A DNA stretch of 54,533 bases, taken from Verrucomicrobiia bacterium (GTDB lineage Bacteria > Verrucomicrobiota > Verrucomicrobiia > Limisphaerales > UBA11358). A model generated the notes under the pieces. The model worked only from the letters and a program-made list of their open reading frames with translations, was not told where the DNA came from and searched no databases. The position numbers were made by a program, and so were the translations under genes. Below are positions 1 through 7,650 of this stretch, one piece after another (within the stretch, counting starts at the first letter, position 1; each line of letters opens with the position of its first letter). The stretch is from contig JANWKE010000123.1 in the NCBI GenBank assembly GCA_025451535.1, positions 1-54,533 on the forward strand, in the 5' to 3' direction.

Positions 1-2
1 CG

Positions 3-254
3 CGTCGGGCGGGCCTTAGTCCCGCGCGCCTGAGCCGTTTATTCAAGCAACAAACCGGCGTGGCGCTGGTCGATTTCCGAAACCGTCAGCGCATCGAGCG
101 GTTCCTGCAGCTTTACGGGACCGGCCAGCGGCTGACCATGCTTGACGCGGCGTTGGAAGCCGGTTTTGGCAGCTACCCGCAATTCCATCGCGTCTTCAAA
201 CGCGTGCTCGGCTGTTCGCCCGACAGTTATCGCAAACGGCAGGACTCCGGTTGA
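3..254 (+). CDS. AraC-family transcriptional regulator, C-terminal fragment
   Basis: Partial gene cut by the left edge. The open frame runs from the first complete codon to a TGA at 252-254 and gives about 83 residues. The start reads SPARLSRLFKQQTG, a typical AraC/XylS helix-turn-helix segment. A second helix-turn-helix follows (ALEAGFGSYPQFHRVFK, then GCSPDSYRK), which is the canonical C-terminal AraC signature. The ligand-binding domain lies outside the window. The gene converges on the sugar isomerase at 275-1126, 20 bp away. AraC regulators often control adjacent sugar loci, so it may regulate the uronate cluster, but nothing here proves that. Confidence 0.85.
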   Translation, partial: RRAGLSPARLSRLFKQQTGVALVDFRNRQRIERFLQLYGTGQRLTMLDAALEAGFGSYPQFHRVFKRVLGCSPDSYRKRQDSG

Positions 255-274
255 GCTATTACCTGGCCGCCGCC

Positions 275-1126
275 TCACATCGGCGGCCAGGCAGTCAGTT
301 TCTTCCAAAGATTATCTATTTCGCCATGCAGGATTTTGGCTTCCTCCCAACTGTTCGGAAATGTCGAAAGCGCATAGCCGCCGGCCACCGGCCCCATCTC
401 CGGACAGATGAAAATCTCACGGTCGGTATTGCGGTTGCCGTCCAGCCAGCACCGGAGCAAAGCCTCAGCAAAGGGTAGCCAGTCTTTGACTTCCTGCGTC
501 AGATTGCCTTTCCCATCGGTGACGGGCACCTGGGCGTGATGGCCGTTGAAGGGACGAAAATGGAATTGCTGCGCATGCTGAATCAGGTCGGGACGCATAA
601 TCATCCGCTCGGCGTAATTTCCGGGGTGGAGATGTTTGACGACGGAGATATGCGAAAAATCCCAGGAGATCGGCAACAATTCGCCGGTCGCCTGCTGATA
701 GGCGTCGGCCAGCGCGTAGGTTTTCTCCGGGGTCTCGGTGCAGGTGTCGCGGTGCACTTCCACCGCCGGTTCGAGCCCGAGTTTGCGGCCTTCCCGCATG
801 AGCGACTGTGCCAGATGCAGAGCCTCCGGCGTCAGGGTATCTTCGTCCGCCAACTGTACATTGACGTGATGTGCGCCTGCGTCCTTCTGCTCCTGAAACA
901 GGCGCGGGAATTCAGCCGCCTTGCCGGACGACATGCCGCCGATGAAAATCAACCCGAGCTTTTTTACACCTTCGCCCAATTCCGGGCTCCCGGCCCAGCA
1001 CGCGCCATCAAAGCCGGCCTCCTTGACCGCGCGCAGCTTTTGATCCAGCGACCATTCACTTTCCGGCGAGGGATGCCCCAGGAACGTCCAGAGGTTGGCA
1101 ATGTGGCGTAAAACCGGTGTTTTCAT
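275..1126 (-). CDS. TIM-barrel sugar phosphate isomerase/epimerase-like protein
   Basis: The product has 283 residues and no signal peptide, so it is cytoplasmic. It resembles the xylose isomerase-like / AP endonuclease 2 TIM-barrel superfamily. Likely metal ligands sit in VEVHRD (Glu on a mid-barrel strand), ISWDFSHIS (Asp and His), HFRPF and CPEMGP (late Glu). Members isomerise or epimerise keto-sugars or inosose-type compounds using a divalent metal. It is the last gene of the minus-strand uronate operon. An 83-bp inverted-repeat element separates it from the SDR gene upstream. The substrate cannot be read from sequence; a ketouronate or keto-acid sugar from pectin would fit the context. 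Confidence 0.7.
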   Translation of the reverse strand: MKTPVLRHIANLWTFLGHPSPESEWSLDQKLRAVKEAGFDGACWAGSPELGEGVKKLGLIFIGGMSSGKAAEFPRLFQEQKDAGAHHVNVQLADEDTLTPEALHLAQSLMREGRKLGLEPAVEVHRDTCTETPEKTYALADAYQQATGELLPISWDFSHISVVKHLHPGNYAERMIMRPDLIQHAQQFHFRPFNGHHAQVPVTDGKGNLTQEVKDWLPFAEALLRCWLDGNRNTDREIFICPEMGPVAGGYALSTFPNSWEEAKILHGEIDNLWKKLTAWPPM

Positions 1127-1137
1127 AACGGAGTTTT

Positions 1138-1220
1138 AACCGCAAAGAACGCAAAGAATACAAAGGAGGGCCTAACAGGCATCTTAAGAAATCTTTGTGC
1201 TCTTTGCGTTCTCTGCGGTT
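1138..1220. repeat. Arms-only copy of the R1 inverted repeat (MITE-like)
   Basis: The left arm (1138-1165) begins aaccgcaaagaacgcaaag. The right arm (1193-1220) is its reverse complement with about 3 mismatches in 28. The 27-bp spacer contains no gene. The same arms flank the GxxExxY gene near 3.6-4.1 kb, a decayed copy near 5.3-5.5 kb, and occur singly near 6.15 kb. The element fits exactly between the sugar isomerase start and the SDR stop. Confidence 0.85.
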
Positions 1221-1228
1221 GATAATTC

Positions 1229-2002
1229 TTAAAATCCAATCGCCGCGCCGCCATCCACCGGCAGCACCACGCCGTTGACATATTTGGCGGCGGGCGAGGC
1301 GAGATAGACCGCCGCCCAGCCGATGTCATCCGGCTCGCCGAATTTTTCCATCGGAATCCGGCCGAAGATTTTCGCCTTGCGGGCGGGGTCACCGCGGAGC
1401 GCCTGGTCCAGCATGTCGGACGCGATCCAGCCGGGCGCAATGGCGTTGACGCGCACGCCCTGTGGACCCCATTCGGCGGCCAGCGTGCGGACCATGCCGA
1501 CATACGCCGACTTGGCGGCGGAATAGGCGACGATGAGTGGAATGCCGATGAAGGAGGCCATGGAAGCGGTGAAGAGGATGCAACCCGAGCCGCGCGCCAC
1601 CATCCGGCGGCCGGCCTCACGCGTCAGCGCAAACGCGCCGAACACGTGGGTTTGCAGCACCGCGGCAAAGTCGGCATCGCTCGTTTCCGTCGCCGGCTTT
1701 TTCAGATGCACGCCGGCGTTGTTGATAAGAATGGAGACCGGCCCGGCAATTTTTTCGGCCTTGTCCACCAGGCCGGCCGTGGTTTCAAGTCTGGTCACGT
1801 CGCCCACCAGCGGGAACGCGCCTTGACTCAGTGCGGCGCACGCTTTTTCCAATTCTTTCTGGCGTCGCCCCACCAGAACCACCTTGGCTCCTGCCGCGAC
1901 GAGACATCGCGCCATGCCGAAACCCAGTCCGGTACCGCCGCCGGTGATCAAGGCCGTCTGGCCGGTCAAATCGAATGCGGAACTGGAAGTTGCTTTTTTC
2001 AT
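1229..2002 (-). CDS. Short-chain dehydrogenase/reductase (SDR)
   Basis: The 257-residue protein is a classical SDR. It has the NAD(P)-binding motif TGGGTGLG (residues 20-27), NNAG at 94-97, catalytic Ser147, and YSAAK with Tyr160 and Lys164. It ends with the usual substrate-loop and VDGG segment. Similar proteins include gluconate 5-dehydrogenase and 2-keto-3-deoxy-gluconate dehydrogenase-type enzymes. It therefore probably oxidises or reduces an acid sugar in the cytoplasm. Its ATG overlaps the TGA of the altronate dehydratase large subunit in an ATGA, which fixes the start and implies coupled translation. It may supply a tagaturonate/altronate or keto-deoxy acid step. The exact substrate is inference. 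Confidence 0.85.
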   Translation of the reverse strand: MKKATSSSAFDLTGQTALITGGGTGLGFGMARCLVAAGAKVVLVGRRQKELEKACAALSQGAFPLVGDVTRLETTAGLVDKAEKIAGPVSILINNAGVHLKKPATETSDADFAAVLQTHVFGAFALTREAGRRMVARGSGCILFTASMASFIGIPLIVAYSAAKSAYVGMVRTLAAEWGPQGVRVNAIAPGWIASDMLDQALRGDPARKAKIFGRIPMEKFGEPDDIGWAAVYLASPAAKYVNGVVLPVDGGAAIGF

Positions 2003-3291
2003 GCGCGGCAGCCGGCTTCAAGCGTCGGGGTGTTTTGATGTTTGTACATGATAAAATATTCACGGTGGCCGAGTTGTTCCGGTTTGCTGGGCTCGCCGGC
2101 GGCGACGCGCGTAACGAGACCGGCCAGCTCGCGGCCGGCCTGGGCGAGCGTGAGCTCACCCGTGAGCACACGGCCGGCATCGAAATCCATGTCGTCGGCC
2201 ATCGCGCGAAACGTGGTGCTGTTGCCGGTGATCTTGATGAGCGGCGCTACGGGACTGCCGATGACACTACCGCGTCCCGTCACGAACAAAACAATTTGCG
2301 AACCAGCACTGATCAAATCCATGATGCCTTCGGTGTCGTTCGGATTGGTATAGCCGAACTGCATGAAATGTTCGTCCGGCACGCTGTCGAGAACCCACAA
2401 GCCCGGCCCGCGCGGCGCTTCGGCTACCCGGATGACTCCTTGGATCGGTCGGGTGCCGCTCTTGGCAAAGGCGCCGAGGCTTTTTTCCTCGATGGTCGTG
2501 AGGCCGCCGGCAAAGTTGCCGGGTGAAACGGAATACTGCCGGACCGACTGGCAATAGCGCTCCGCTTTATCGTAGGCAGCCGCGAGTTGTTGTTTCGCTT
2601 CCGGGTTCGCTGCGCGCGATTGCATCGTTTCCCGCAAGCCGATCAGCTCCGCCGTTTCCTCGAAAATCGCGCGGCCACCGGCGTCCACCAGCAGATCAAA
2701 AAAGGCGCCGACCGTCGGATTTCCGGCGAGGCCGGAAGTTCCATCCGAGCCGCCGCACTCGCAGCCGACGGTTAAATCGGCCAGCGTCATGGGCACGCGC
2801 GGGGTTTCGCGGCGGATTTTTTCCCGGAGCCGGGCAGCGATTTCCTTTCCTTTGGCCACCGAGTTGCGTGTGCCGCCGTTTTGTTGAATGAAAAACCATT
2901 CAGCGGGCCGGCCCGAAACGCGCACCGCGTCGGCAATCCTTTCCGGTTGTGTGTATTCGCAACCAAGTCCGACGGACAGAACCGCGCCGACATTCGGATG
3001 GCGCGCGAGCGCGAGCATGAGACGGATGGCGTAGGCGTTGTCGTAGCAACCCGGAAAACCGATGACGTGGATATCTTCTTCGTTCGTCGCGATGGCGTGG
3101 GCAACGTGTTGCGCACATTCGACGGTATAAACAATGAGTACAAGGTTGCGAACCCCCTTGCGGCCATCGGGGCGCAAAAATCCCGACCAGGAGGTCGTAG
3201 CAACCGACGCAAGGAGGCTTTGGTCAATGACCGTCTTTTCAGTCAGAGCCTCGTTACCTCGGCTGCTACGCGAAAGGATATTATCAGGCAT
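1999..3291 (-). CDS. uxaA: Altronate dehydratase large subunit (UxaA C-terminal domain)
   Basis: The 430-residue protein has the UxaA/GarD catalytic fold. Conserved cysteines lie in GFPGCYDN (Cys82), GLGCEYT (Cys111) and VGCECGGSD (Cys177, Cys179), with the family start signature [10 protein letters not shown] at 40-49. UxaA dehydrates D-altronate to 2-keto-3-deoxygluconate in galacturonate catabolism. I chose the ATG at 3291 because it overlaps the stop of the small subunit by 8 nt; a longer frame would run through that gene. Residues about 8-32 are encoded by a palindromic repeat (3197-3269) and look foreign to the family. The substrate may be a related acid sugar. Confidence 0.88.
   Translation of the reverse strand: MPDNILSRSSRGNEALTEKTVIDQSLLASVATTSWSGFLRPDGRKGVRNLVLIVYTVECAQHVAHAIATNEEDIHVIGFPGCYDNAYAIRLMLALARHPNVGAVLSVGLGCEYTQPERIADAVRVSGRPAEWFFIQQNGGTRNSVAKGKEIAARLREKIRRETPRVPMTLADLTVGCECGGSDGTSGLAGNPTVGAFFDLLVDAGGRAIFEETAELIGLRETMQSRAANPEAKQQLAAAYDKAERYCQSVRQYSVSPGNFAGGLTTIEEKSLGAFAKSGTRPIQGVIRVAEAPRGPGLWVLDSVPDEHFMQFGYTNPNDTEGIMDLISAGSQIVLFVTGRGSVIGSPVAPLIKITGNSTTFRAMADDMDFDAGRVLTGELTLAQAGRELAGLVTRVAAGEPSKPEQLGHREYFIMYKHQNTPTLEAGCRA
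3197..3269. repeat. R2-family palindromic element inside uxaA large subunit
   Basis: Left arm 3197-3222 (starts gtagcaaccgacgcaagga) and right arm 3244-3269 (ends ctcggctgctac) are inverted repeats with about 21 of 26 positions matching. The element is translated as roughly residues 8-32 of the altronate dehydratase large subunit, ahead of the conserved RPDGR motif. Related copies lie at 40732-40795 and 48619-48683. Confidence 0.8.
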
Positions 3292-3613
3292 AGGCAGAAC
3301 TGGTATCCGTGGGCGCGCCGGAATGCAGGTCCAGCGTGCTGGAGCGGTCATCCACGTCGCTGGCGAGATTGTGCAGATGCACCCACGCGCCGCGCGCGAT
3401 GGGCTTTGTGACATGACCAATCCGGGCGCCGAATTTTATCACCGCGTCGCCGCCGACAAAATCCTTGAGTGCGACCTTGTGACCCCGCGAGATCTTTTCC
3501 AGCAACCGAATCTCCTGCGGTTGCGAACCGAGGATTTGAATTTGTCCGTCTGCGTCATCGAGCAGCGTCGCGACGTTGTCCTGCGGTTGAATCTGGAAAC
3601 AGCGTGGTTGCAT
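3284..3613 (-). CDS. Altronate dehydratase small subunit (UxaA N-terminal SAF domain)
   Basis: The 109-residue protein matches the SAF-type N-terminal domain of altronate/galactarate dehydratases. The segments ISRGHKVAL and AWVHLHNL are characteristic, and the His residues there are the likely catalytic or metal-contacting ones. I chose the ATG at 3613, giving [15 protein letters not shown] longer frame continues upstream only by translating the arm of a repeat. The stop overlaps the large-subunit start by 8 nt, so the two polypeptides are probably made as a pair. In many bacteria both domains form one chain; here they are split. Confidence 0.85.
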   Translation of the reverse strand: MQPRCFQIQPQDNVATLLDDADGQIQILGSQPQEIRLLEKISRGHKVALKDFVGGDAVIKFGARIGHVTKPIARGAWVHLHNLASDVDDRSSTLDLHSGAPTDTSSAYA

Positions 3614-3617
3614 GGAA

Positions 3618-4064
3618 TTATTTGACCGCAAAGAACGCAAAGAACACAGAGAGCAAGGCAGAAAAACCAACAGCTGTGTTCCGCTGGACATTTTCTGACC
3701 AGGCGAACTTGCGAATTTCGAATTTGTAGGAACCGAAATTGATTAAGAGACCATCTTCCAAACGTGAAGATTTCAAATATCCGAGAACTTGCGCCTCGTG
3801 TTCTGGAGCGAGCGCTTTGGCGGTTTTGAGTTCGACGATTAAAGAATCCTCGATCAGCAAATCGGCAAGATATTCGCCAATTAGAGTTCCATCCTCGTCA
3901 AACACGTTGATGGGATGTTGTTGCTTCACGATCAGGCCGGCTTTGGACAGCCGGTGGGCCAGGGCATTTTCATATGCTTTTTCAAGATGGCCGTGCCCGT
4001 GATAAACATGAATGTCATAAGCAACCTGGCGGACCCGGTCGCACAAAGTCTTCATATCTTTCAT
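3618..4064 (-). CDS. GxxExxY protein, PD-(D/E)XK nuclease-like
   Basis: The 148-residue protein carries the family-defining GxxExxY motif as GHLEKAY (residues 25-31). It also has a nuclease-like core: Asp68 in EYLADLL, then Glu78-x-Lys80 in IVELK, matching the PD-(D/E)XK pattern. I know this family as one of uncharacterised small proteins, often multi-copy per genome, grouped with the PDDEXK superfamily. Its last eight residues (FFAFFAVK) are encoded by the repeat arm itself. It lies between a dehydratase gene and uxaA, 4 bp from the latter's start, flanked by inverted R1 arms. It is therefore better read as a passenger of a mobile repeat unit than as a pathway enzyme. Nuclease activity is inferred. 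Confidence 0.85.
   Translation of the reverse strand: MKDMKTLCDRVRQVAYDIHVYHGHGHLEKAYENALAHRLSKAGLIVKQQHPINVFDEDGTLIGEYLADLLIEDSLIVELKTAKALAPEHEAQVLGYLKSSRLEDGLLINFGSYKFEIRKFAWSENVQRNTAVGFSALLSVFFAFFAVK
3621..3654. repeat. R1 arm, downstream side of the GxxExxY gene
   Basis: Starts tttgaccgcaaagaacgcaa and continues with gaacacagagag. It encodes the C-terminal FFAFFAVK of the GxxExxY protein on the minus strand. It is the inverted partner of the arm at 4076-4108. Confidence 0.85.
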
Positions 4065-4075
4065 GACGTTTCCTT

Positions 4076-4108
4076 TCTTTGATTTCTCTGCGTTCTCTGC
4101 GGTTAAAT
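4076..4108. repeat. R1 arm, upstream side of the GxxExxY gene
   Basis: Contains ctctgcgttctctgcggtt. Read on the minus strand it is aaccgcagagaacgcagag, the inverted counterpart of 3621-3654. It lies between the dehydratase stop (4113) and the GxxExxY start (4064). Confidence 0.85.
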
Positions 4109-4112
4109 CATA

Positions 4113-5249
4113 TTATTTGGCTTTGGTCAATTTATGCTCCACGCAGGTGTTATCAATGGCGTGCCAATCCAATTCCACGCCAATGCCCGGTTTTTGCGGG
4201 ACATGCGCGACGCCATTTCTATCAATTGGATATTTGTCCTTCATCGGAAAACGGAACGGCTCTTCCGGAACGAGCAACTCGAAGTATTCGCAATTTTTAA
4301 TGGCGCAACTGACATGCAGGTTCGCCATGTCCATAAAACCCATCGTCGTGCAATGGACTTCGCAGCGCAAGCCGTGGGCCTCGGCGAGGTGGGCGATTTT
4401 CAATGCGCCGGTGACGCCGGGTTTCCAGGAAACATCCGCGCGCACGATGTCCACCGCGCCGAAGACAATCGCCTGGGCCACGCCCCATGGACCGCCGCGG
4501 GTGGTCTCCGTCGCGGCGATGGGGATGTCCAGCGTGGCGGAAAGCCTAGCGTATTTCGCGAGTTCAAAATCGCGGAACGGCTCTTCAAACCAGTGGTAAT
4601 TTAGCCTCTCCAGATCGCGCCCGACCCGAATCGCTTCTTCCAGCGAATACTCGGCGACCGGATCACTCATCAAAACGTAATCGTCACCCGCCGCTTCACG
4701 GAGCGCGCGGTGGATTTCCATGTCCTTGCGCCAGGGGCCGGGCGGATGGACTTTGTAGGCCCGGAAGCCGCGTTTTTTATAGGCACGCATTTCCTTCAGG
4801 TAATTTTCGGTCTCCGGCATGAACAGGCTGCTGGCGTACGTCGGCAGGCTCGTGCGGCATTCGCCGATGAATTGGTAGAGCGGCAAGCCGGCGGCTTGCG
4901 CGGCGATGTCCCACAGCGCCACGTCCACCGGGCCGGGCAGATAAACCGGGAAAAAGGTGATGTGCCGGTCAATCGTCCACAACTCGTGATAAATCGCCTC
5001 GCGCTCGCTGACGCGCCGGCCGAGCACGACCGGCGCAATGGTTTCCTGCAAATACGCCTGGGTGACGATGCTCGAACGCGCCGCAATTGCCGTCGCGTGG
5101 CCGAAAATTCCGGCATCCGTGTGCAATCGCAGGACGACCACGTCCCAGTTCATCGGGCTGCGGCCCATGCGCGCGGCGTCGAACAATTTTTCTTTGCGTT
5201 GACAGCGCCAGGTTTCGAATGCCGTAACGGTCGGATTGGAATTTTTCAT
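4113..5249 (-). CDS. Mandelate racemase/muconate lactonizing-type acid-sugar dehydratase
   Basis: The 378-residue cytoplasmic enzyme belongs to the enolase superfamily. Likely Mg2+ ligands are Asp196 (LMSDP), Glu222 (WFEEP) and Glu248 (AATE). A Lys166-x-His168 pair (AYKVHP) occupies the usual second-strand KxK position, with Asp272 (ADVSW) and His299 (EVHC) on the opposite side of the barrel. This layout abstracts the alpha-proton of an acid sugar and usually drives dehydration to a 2-keto-3-deoxy acid. A second acid-sugar dehydratase (uxaA) and an RraA-type aldolase are neighbours. Galactonate, rhamnonate or another uronate-derived acid is plausible; the KxH variant prevents a firm assignment. 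Repeat units bound the gene on both sides. Confidence 0.82.
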   Translation of the reverse strand: MKNSNPTVTAFETWRCQRKEKLFDAARMGRSPMNWDVVVLRLHTDAGIFGHATAIAARSSIVTQAYLQETIAPVVLGRRVSEREAIYHELWTIDRHITFFPVYLPGPVDVALWDIAAQAAGLPLYQFIGECRTSLPTYASSLFMPETENYLKEMRAYKKRGFRAYKVHPPGPWRKDMEIHRALREAAGDDYVLMSDPVAEYSLEEAIRVGRDLERLNYHWFEEPFRDFELAKYARLSATLDIPIAATETTRGGPWGVAQAIVFGAVDIVRADVSWKPGVTGALKIAHLAEAHGLRCEVHCTTMGFMDMANLHVSCAIKNCEYFELLVPEEPFRFPMKDKYPIDRNGVAHVPQKPGIGVELDWHAIDNTCVEHKLTKAK

Positions 5250-5433
5250 AATTTAACCGCAGAGAACGCAGAGAGCGCAGAGATGAAAATGGAAACAAGG
5301 CCCGCCTTGGATTCTTGCAGCTGTTCCGACCACGCGAACTTTCGGATTTCAAATTTGCAGCAGCCAAAGTTCATGAGAAGGTCATCCTCCAGCTGGGAAG
5401 ATTTCCGGTATCCGATGATTTGATGTCTTTCAT
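5246..5433 (-). pseudogene. Internally deleted remnant of a GxxExxY gene
   Basis: On the minus strand an ATG at 5433 begins MKDI, matching the intact gene's MKDM. The next bases already correspond to residues about 94 onward of the intact protein. A frame that does not connect to that ATG reads RKSSQLEDDLLMNFG, then CKFEIRKFAWSEQLQ, then ALSAFSAVK. The intact copy at 3618-4064 has KSSRLEDGLLINFG and YKFEIRKFAWSENVQ. About 90 codons are missing, including the motif and the putative nuclease residues, and the join is out of frame. It is a deletion derivative between two R1 arms. Confidence 0.85.
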
Positions 5434-5475
5434 GATTTGCCTTTCTTTGTGGTCCCTGCGTTCTTTGCGGTCAAA
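5252..5475. repeat. R1 repeat unit carrying the deleted GxxExxY remnant
   Basis: The left arm (5252-5282) contains ttaaccgcagagaacgcaga. The right arm (5446-5475) ends gcgttctttgcggtcaaa. The unit fills the whole gap between the dehydratase start (5249) and the RraA stop (5476), touching both genes within a few bases. It is about half the size of the intact GxxExxY unit. Confidence 0.85.
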
Positions 5476-6141
5476 TCACAATATTCCGTATTTCTTGAAG
5501 GCCGCGGTGCTGGTCATGCCGGCCTCGATTTCTTTGCGGACGAGTTTCTCACCGCGTGCTTTTGCCAGCGCGCGTTCGATAACTTCGGCTTCCACCTTTT
5601 TCGGCACCACGACCACGCCGTCGAGATCGCCGAAAACCAGATCACCCGGCTGTACCGCAACCGGTCCGATTTCAATCGGGCAGCGGAAATCCACGACCTG
5701 GGTGCGGACGGCGGAGTCCTGGGCAAAGCGTCCGCGCGAGAACACCGGCCAGTTCTGCTCCAAGACTTTCGGCGTGTCGCGATGAAAACCGTTGATCACC
5801 GCGCCCGCGGCGCCACGTTTCTTCGCCGTGGCCGTAAGGATTTCGCCCCAATAGGCACAGCGCATTTCGCCGCCGCTGGCGAGATAGATTTCGTCCGGCT
5901 GAAGCTGGTCGAGCGCTTCGGTGAGCAGCCCGAACGGTTTTTTCTGTTTGCCAAAAACGTCAATCATCACGACGGGCATCGCGCGGCCGGCCAGTCTCAT
6001 TTCCTCGCGCAGCGGCTGGAGGGGTTGCGGCAGGAACTGGTGCGTAAAACCGAGGTCGTCGAGGATGTCACCGACCACCGGCGTGAAAAGTTCGCGCGTG
6101 CAGAGGGCGCAGAGTTCGTGGTCAGTTTTCCATTCGGACAT
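5476..6141 (-). CDS. RraA/HMG-aldolase family protein
   Basis: The 221-residue protein fits the RraA-like fold shared by 4-hydroxy-4-methyl-2-oxoglutarate/oxaloacetate aldolases. The family signature appears as [12 protein letters not shown], with the conserved Arg121-Asp122 pair, followed by [15 protein letters not shown]. Members cleave or decarboxylate 2-keto acids with a divalent metal in the cytoplasm. Next to two acid-sugar dehydratases, it could perform a retro-aldol step on a keto-deoxy sugar acid. It lies between the ExuT-like transporter and the dehydratase. The RNase E-regulator role of E. coli RraA is unlikely here. Confidence 0.82.
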   Translation of the reverse strand: MSEWKTDHELCALCTRELFTPVVGDILDDLGFTHQFLPQPLQPLREEMRLAGRAMPVVMIDVFGKQKKPFGLLTEALDQLQPDEIYLASGGEMRCAYWGEILTATAKKRGAAGAVINGFHRDTPKVLEQNWPVFSRGRFAQDSAVRTQVVDFRCPIEIGPVAVQPGDLVFGDLDGVVVVPKKVEAEVIERALAKARGEKLVRKEIEAGMTSTAAFKKYGIL

Positions 6142-6150
6142 AAATCAATT

Positions 6151-6180
6151 AAACCGCAAAGAACGCACAGAACACAGAGA
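6151..6180. repeat. Solitary R1 arm (half element)
   Basis: The tract aaaccgcaaagaacgcacag plus aacacagaga matches the left arm of the other R1 copies. I find no matching right arm before the MFS stop at 6276. It lies 10 bp upstream of the RraA start. It looks like a truncated or solo copy. Confidence 0.75.
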
Positions 6181-6200
6181 AATTTCGCCGGCAAGACGAC

Positions 6201-6271
6201 AGCCTGGAAGGCAACCGGCGTTCGTTTTCGGGGCTGGCCTCTGCTTTTCTCATCTTTATGTTTTCCAGGCT
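6201..6271. repeat. 71-bp intergenic segment with 9-bp perfect terminal inverted repeats
   Basis: It begins agcctggaa (6201-6209) and ends ttccaggct (6263-6271), a perfect 9-bp inverted repeat. It directly follows the solo R1 arm and ends 5 bp before the MFS stop. It may be the remnant of another small element. No second copy is visible in this window. Confidence 0.4.
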
Positions 6272-6275
6272 GAGT

Positions 6276-7574
6276 TTAAAATATTTTCGCGGGCTGCAAC
6301 CGTGGTGACAGCCAGTGAATAATGGCCAGCGCCGCCAGATACGCCGACGGGGCAATGGCGAACAAACTCCAGTAGCTTCCGGTCTTTTCCAAGATGAAAC
6401 CGGCGGATTCCGAAAAGGCCATCGCCGTTAGCGCGCCGGCCATGCCCCCGAGACCGACGACGGACGCGACGGCTTGTGTCGGAAAAAGGTCGGACGCCAG
6501 CGCAAAAAGATTGGCCGCCCAACCTTGATGTGCGCTGGCGGCAAGGCCGATTAACAACGTCGCGGCCCATAGATTCGACGCGTGCGCCGCGAACACGACC
6601 GGGATCACGCAAAGGGCACATAACAGCATGGCGGTCTTTCGACTCGCGTTCAGCGACCAGCCGCGACGCAACAACACTGACGACAGCCAGCCGCCGCCAA
6701 TGCTGCCGACGCTCGTCATCGAATAAATCACCACGAGTGGCGCGCCGAGACTTGCCAAGCCCAGACCATATTGCCGGTTCAAAAATGAGGGGAGCCAATA
6801 AAGATAGAACCACCAAATCGGTGCGGAAAAGCCGTAGCCAACCACGAACGCCCACGCTTGGCGGTGCGCCAGCAGTTTCCTCCACCGAATTTCGGGCTGG
6901 AGTACTGTGGGCGAATCGCTGCGAATGTAAGCCAGCTCATCCGGTGAGACACCCCGGGATTTTTCCGGCGAGTCATAAAAAATCAACCACGCCGCCAGCC
7001 ATACAAATCCCAGCACGCCGAGCACGAGGAACGGCGCAGGCCAGCCCCACCGCAAGGCCATCCAGGGTACCGACAGCGGCGCGAGCACCGCGCCGACGTT
7101 GCAGCCGGAATTAAATATCCCGTTGGCCAGCGCGCGTTCGCGGCGCGGAAACCATTCCGCCACCGCTTTAACCGCTGCCGGGAAATTTCCGGCTTCGCCC
7201 AGTCCCAGCGCAAATCGCGCCGTGCCGAAACCAAACACCGTCCGGACCAGCGCGTGCGCCGCCGCCGCGACGCTCCAGGAAGCCACCGCAATCGAATAAC
7301 CCTTGCGCGTGCCAATGGAGTCAATCCAGCGTCCGAACGTGACCAGTCCGATGGCGTAAGCCGCTTGAAACGCGACAATGATGTTCGCGTATTCCGTTTC
7401 GCTCCAGCCGATGTCGCGCTGCAAGGTCGGTGCGAGGAGGCCGAGGACCTGACGGTCCATGTAATTGATGGAGGTGGCGAAAAAGAGCAACGCGCAGATG
7501 CGCCAACGATACGAACCGGGGCTGCCGATTCCTGGTATCGGCGAAGGATTTGATTGTGGGGATTTACCCTTCAT
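6276..7574 (-). CDS. MFS hexuronate transporter-like (ACS family)
   Basis: The 432-residue protein has about 12 hydrophobic segments. It carries ACS-family (ExuT/GudP-like) features: SINYMDRQVLGLLAP in TM1, the loop motif GRWIDSIGTRKGY, and GLGEAGNFPAAVKAVAEWFP around TM4-TM5. Homologues import hexuronates or aldarates with protons across the inner membrane. It lies in a block with uxaA, an acid-sugar dehydratase and an aldolase, so galacturonate or a related uronate is the likely cargo. The gene is 76 bp from the DUF3826 gene upstream. A second, more distant ACS-type transporter is at 19915-21198. Confidence 0.85.
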   Translation of the reverse strand: MKGKSPQSNPSPIPGIGSPGSYRWRICALLFFATSINYMDRQVLGLLAPTLQRDIGWSETEYANIIVAFQAAYAIGLVTFGRWIDSIGTRKGYSIAVASWSVAAAAHALVRTVFGFGTARFALGLGEAGNFPAAVKAVAEWFPRRERALANGIFNSGCNVGAVLAPLSVPWMALRWGWPAPFLVLGVLGFVWLAAWLIFYDSPEKSRGVSPDELAYIRSDSPTVLQPEIRWRKLLAHRQAWAFVVGYGFSAPIWWFYLYWLPSFLNRQYGLGLASLGAPLVVIYSMTSVGSIGGGWLSSVLLRRGWSLNASRKTAMLLCALCVIPVVFAAHASNLWAATLLIGLAASAHQGWAANLFALASDLFPTQAVASVVGLGGMAGALTAMAFSESAGFILEKTGSYWSLFAIAPSAYLAALAIIHWLSPRLQPAKIF

Positions 7575-7650
7575 CCGTCATGCCACCGTGCAACCGGGTC
7601 GGCGGCCTCCGTTGAAACCGGTGGTACCAACGCCGGATGTTTTCCTGGAA

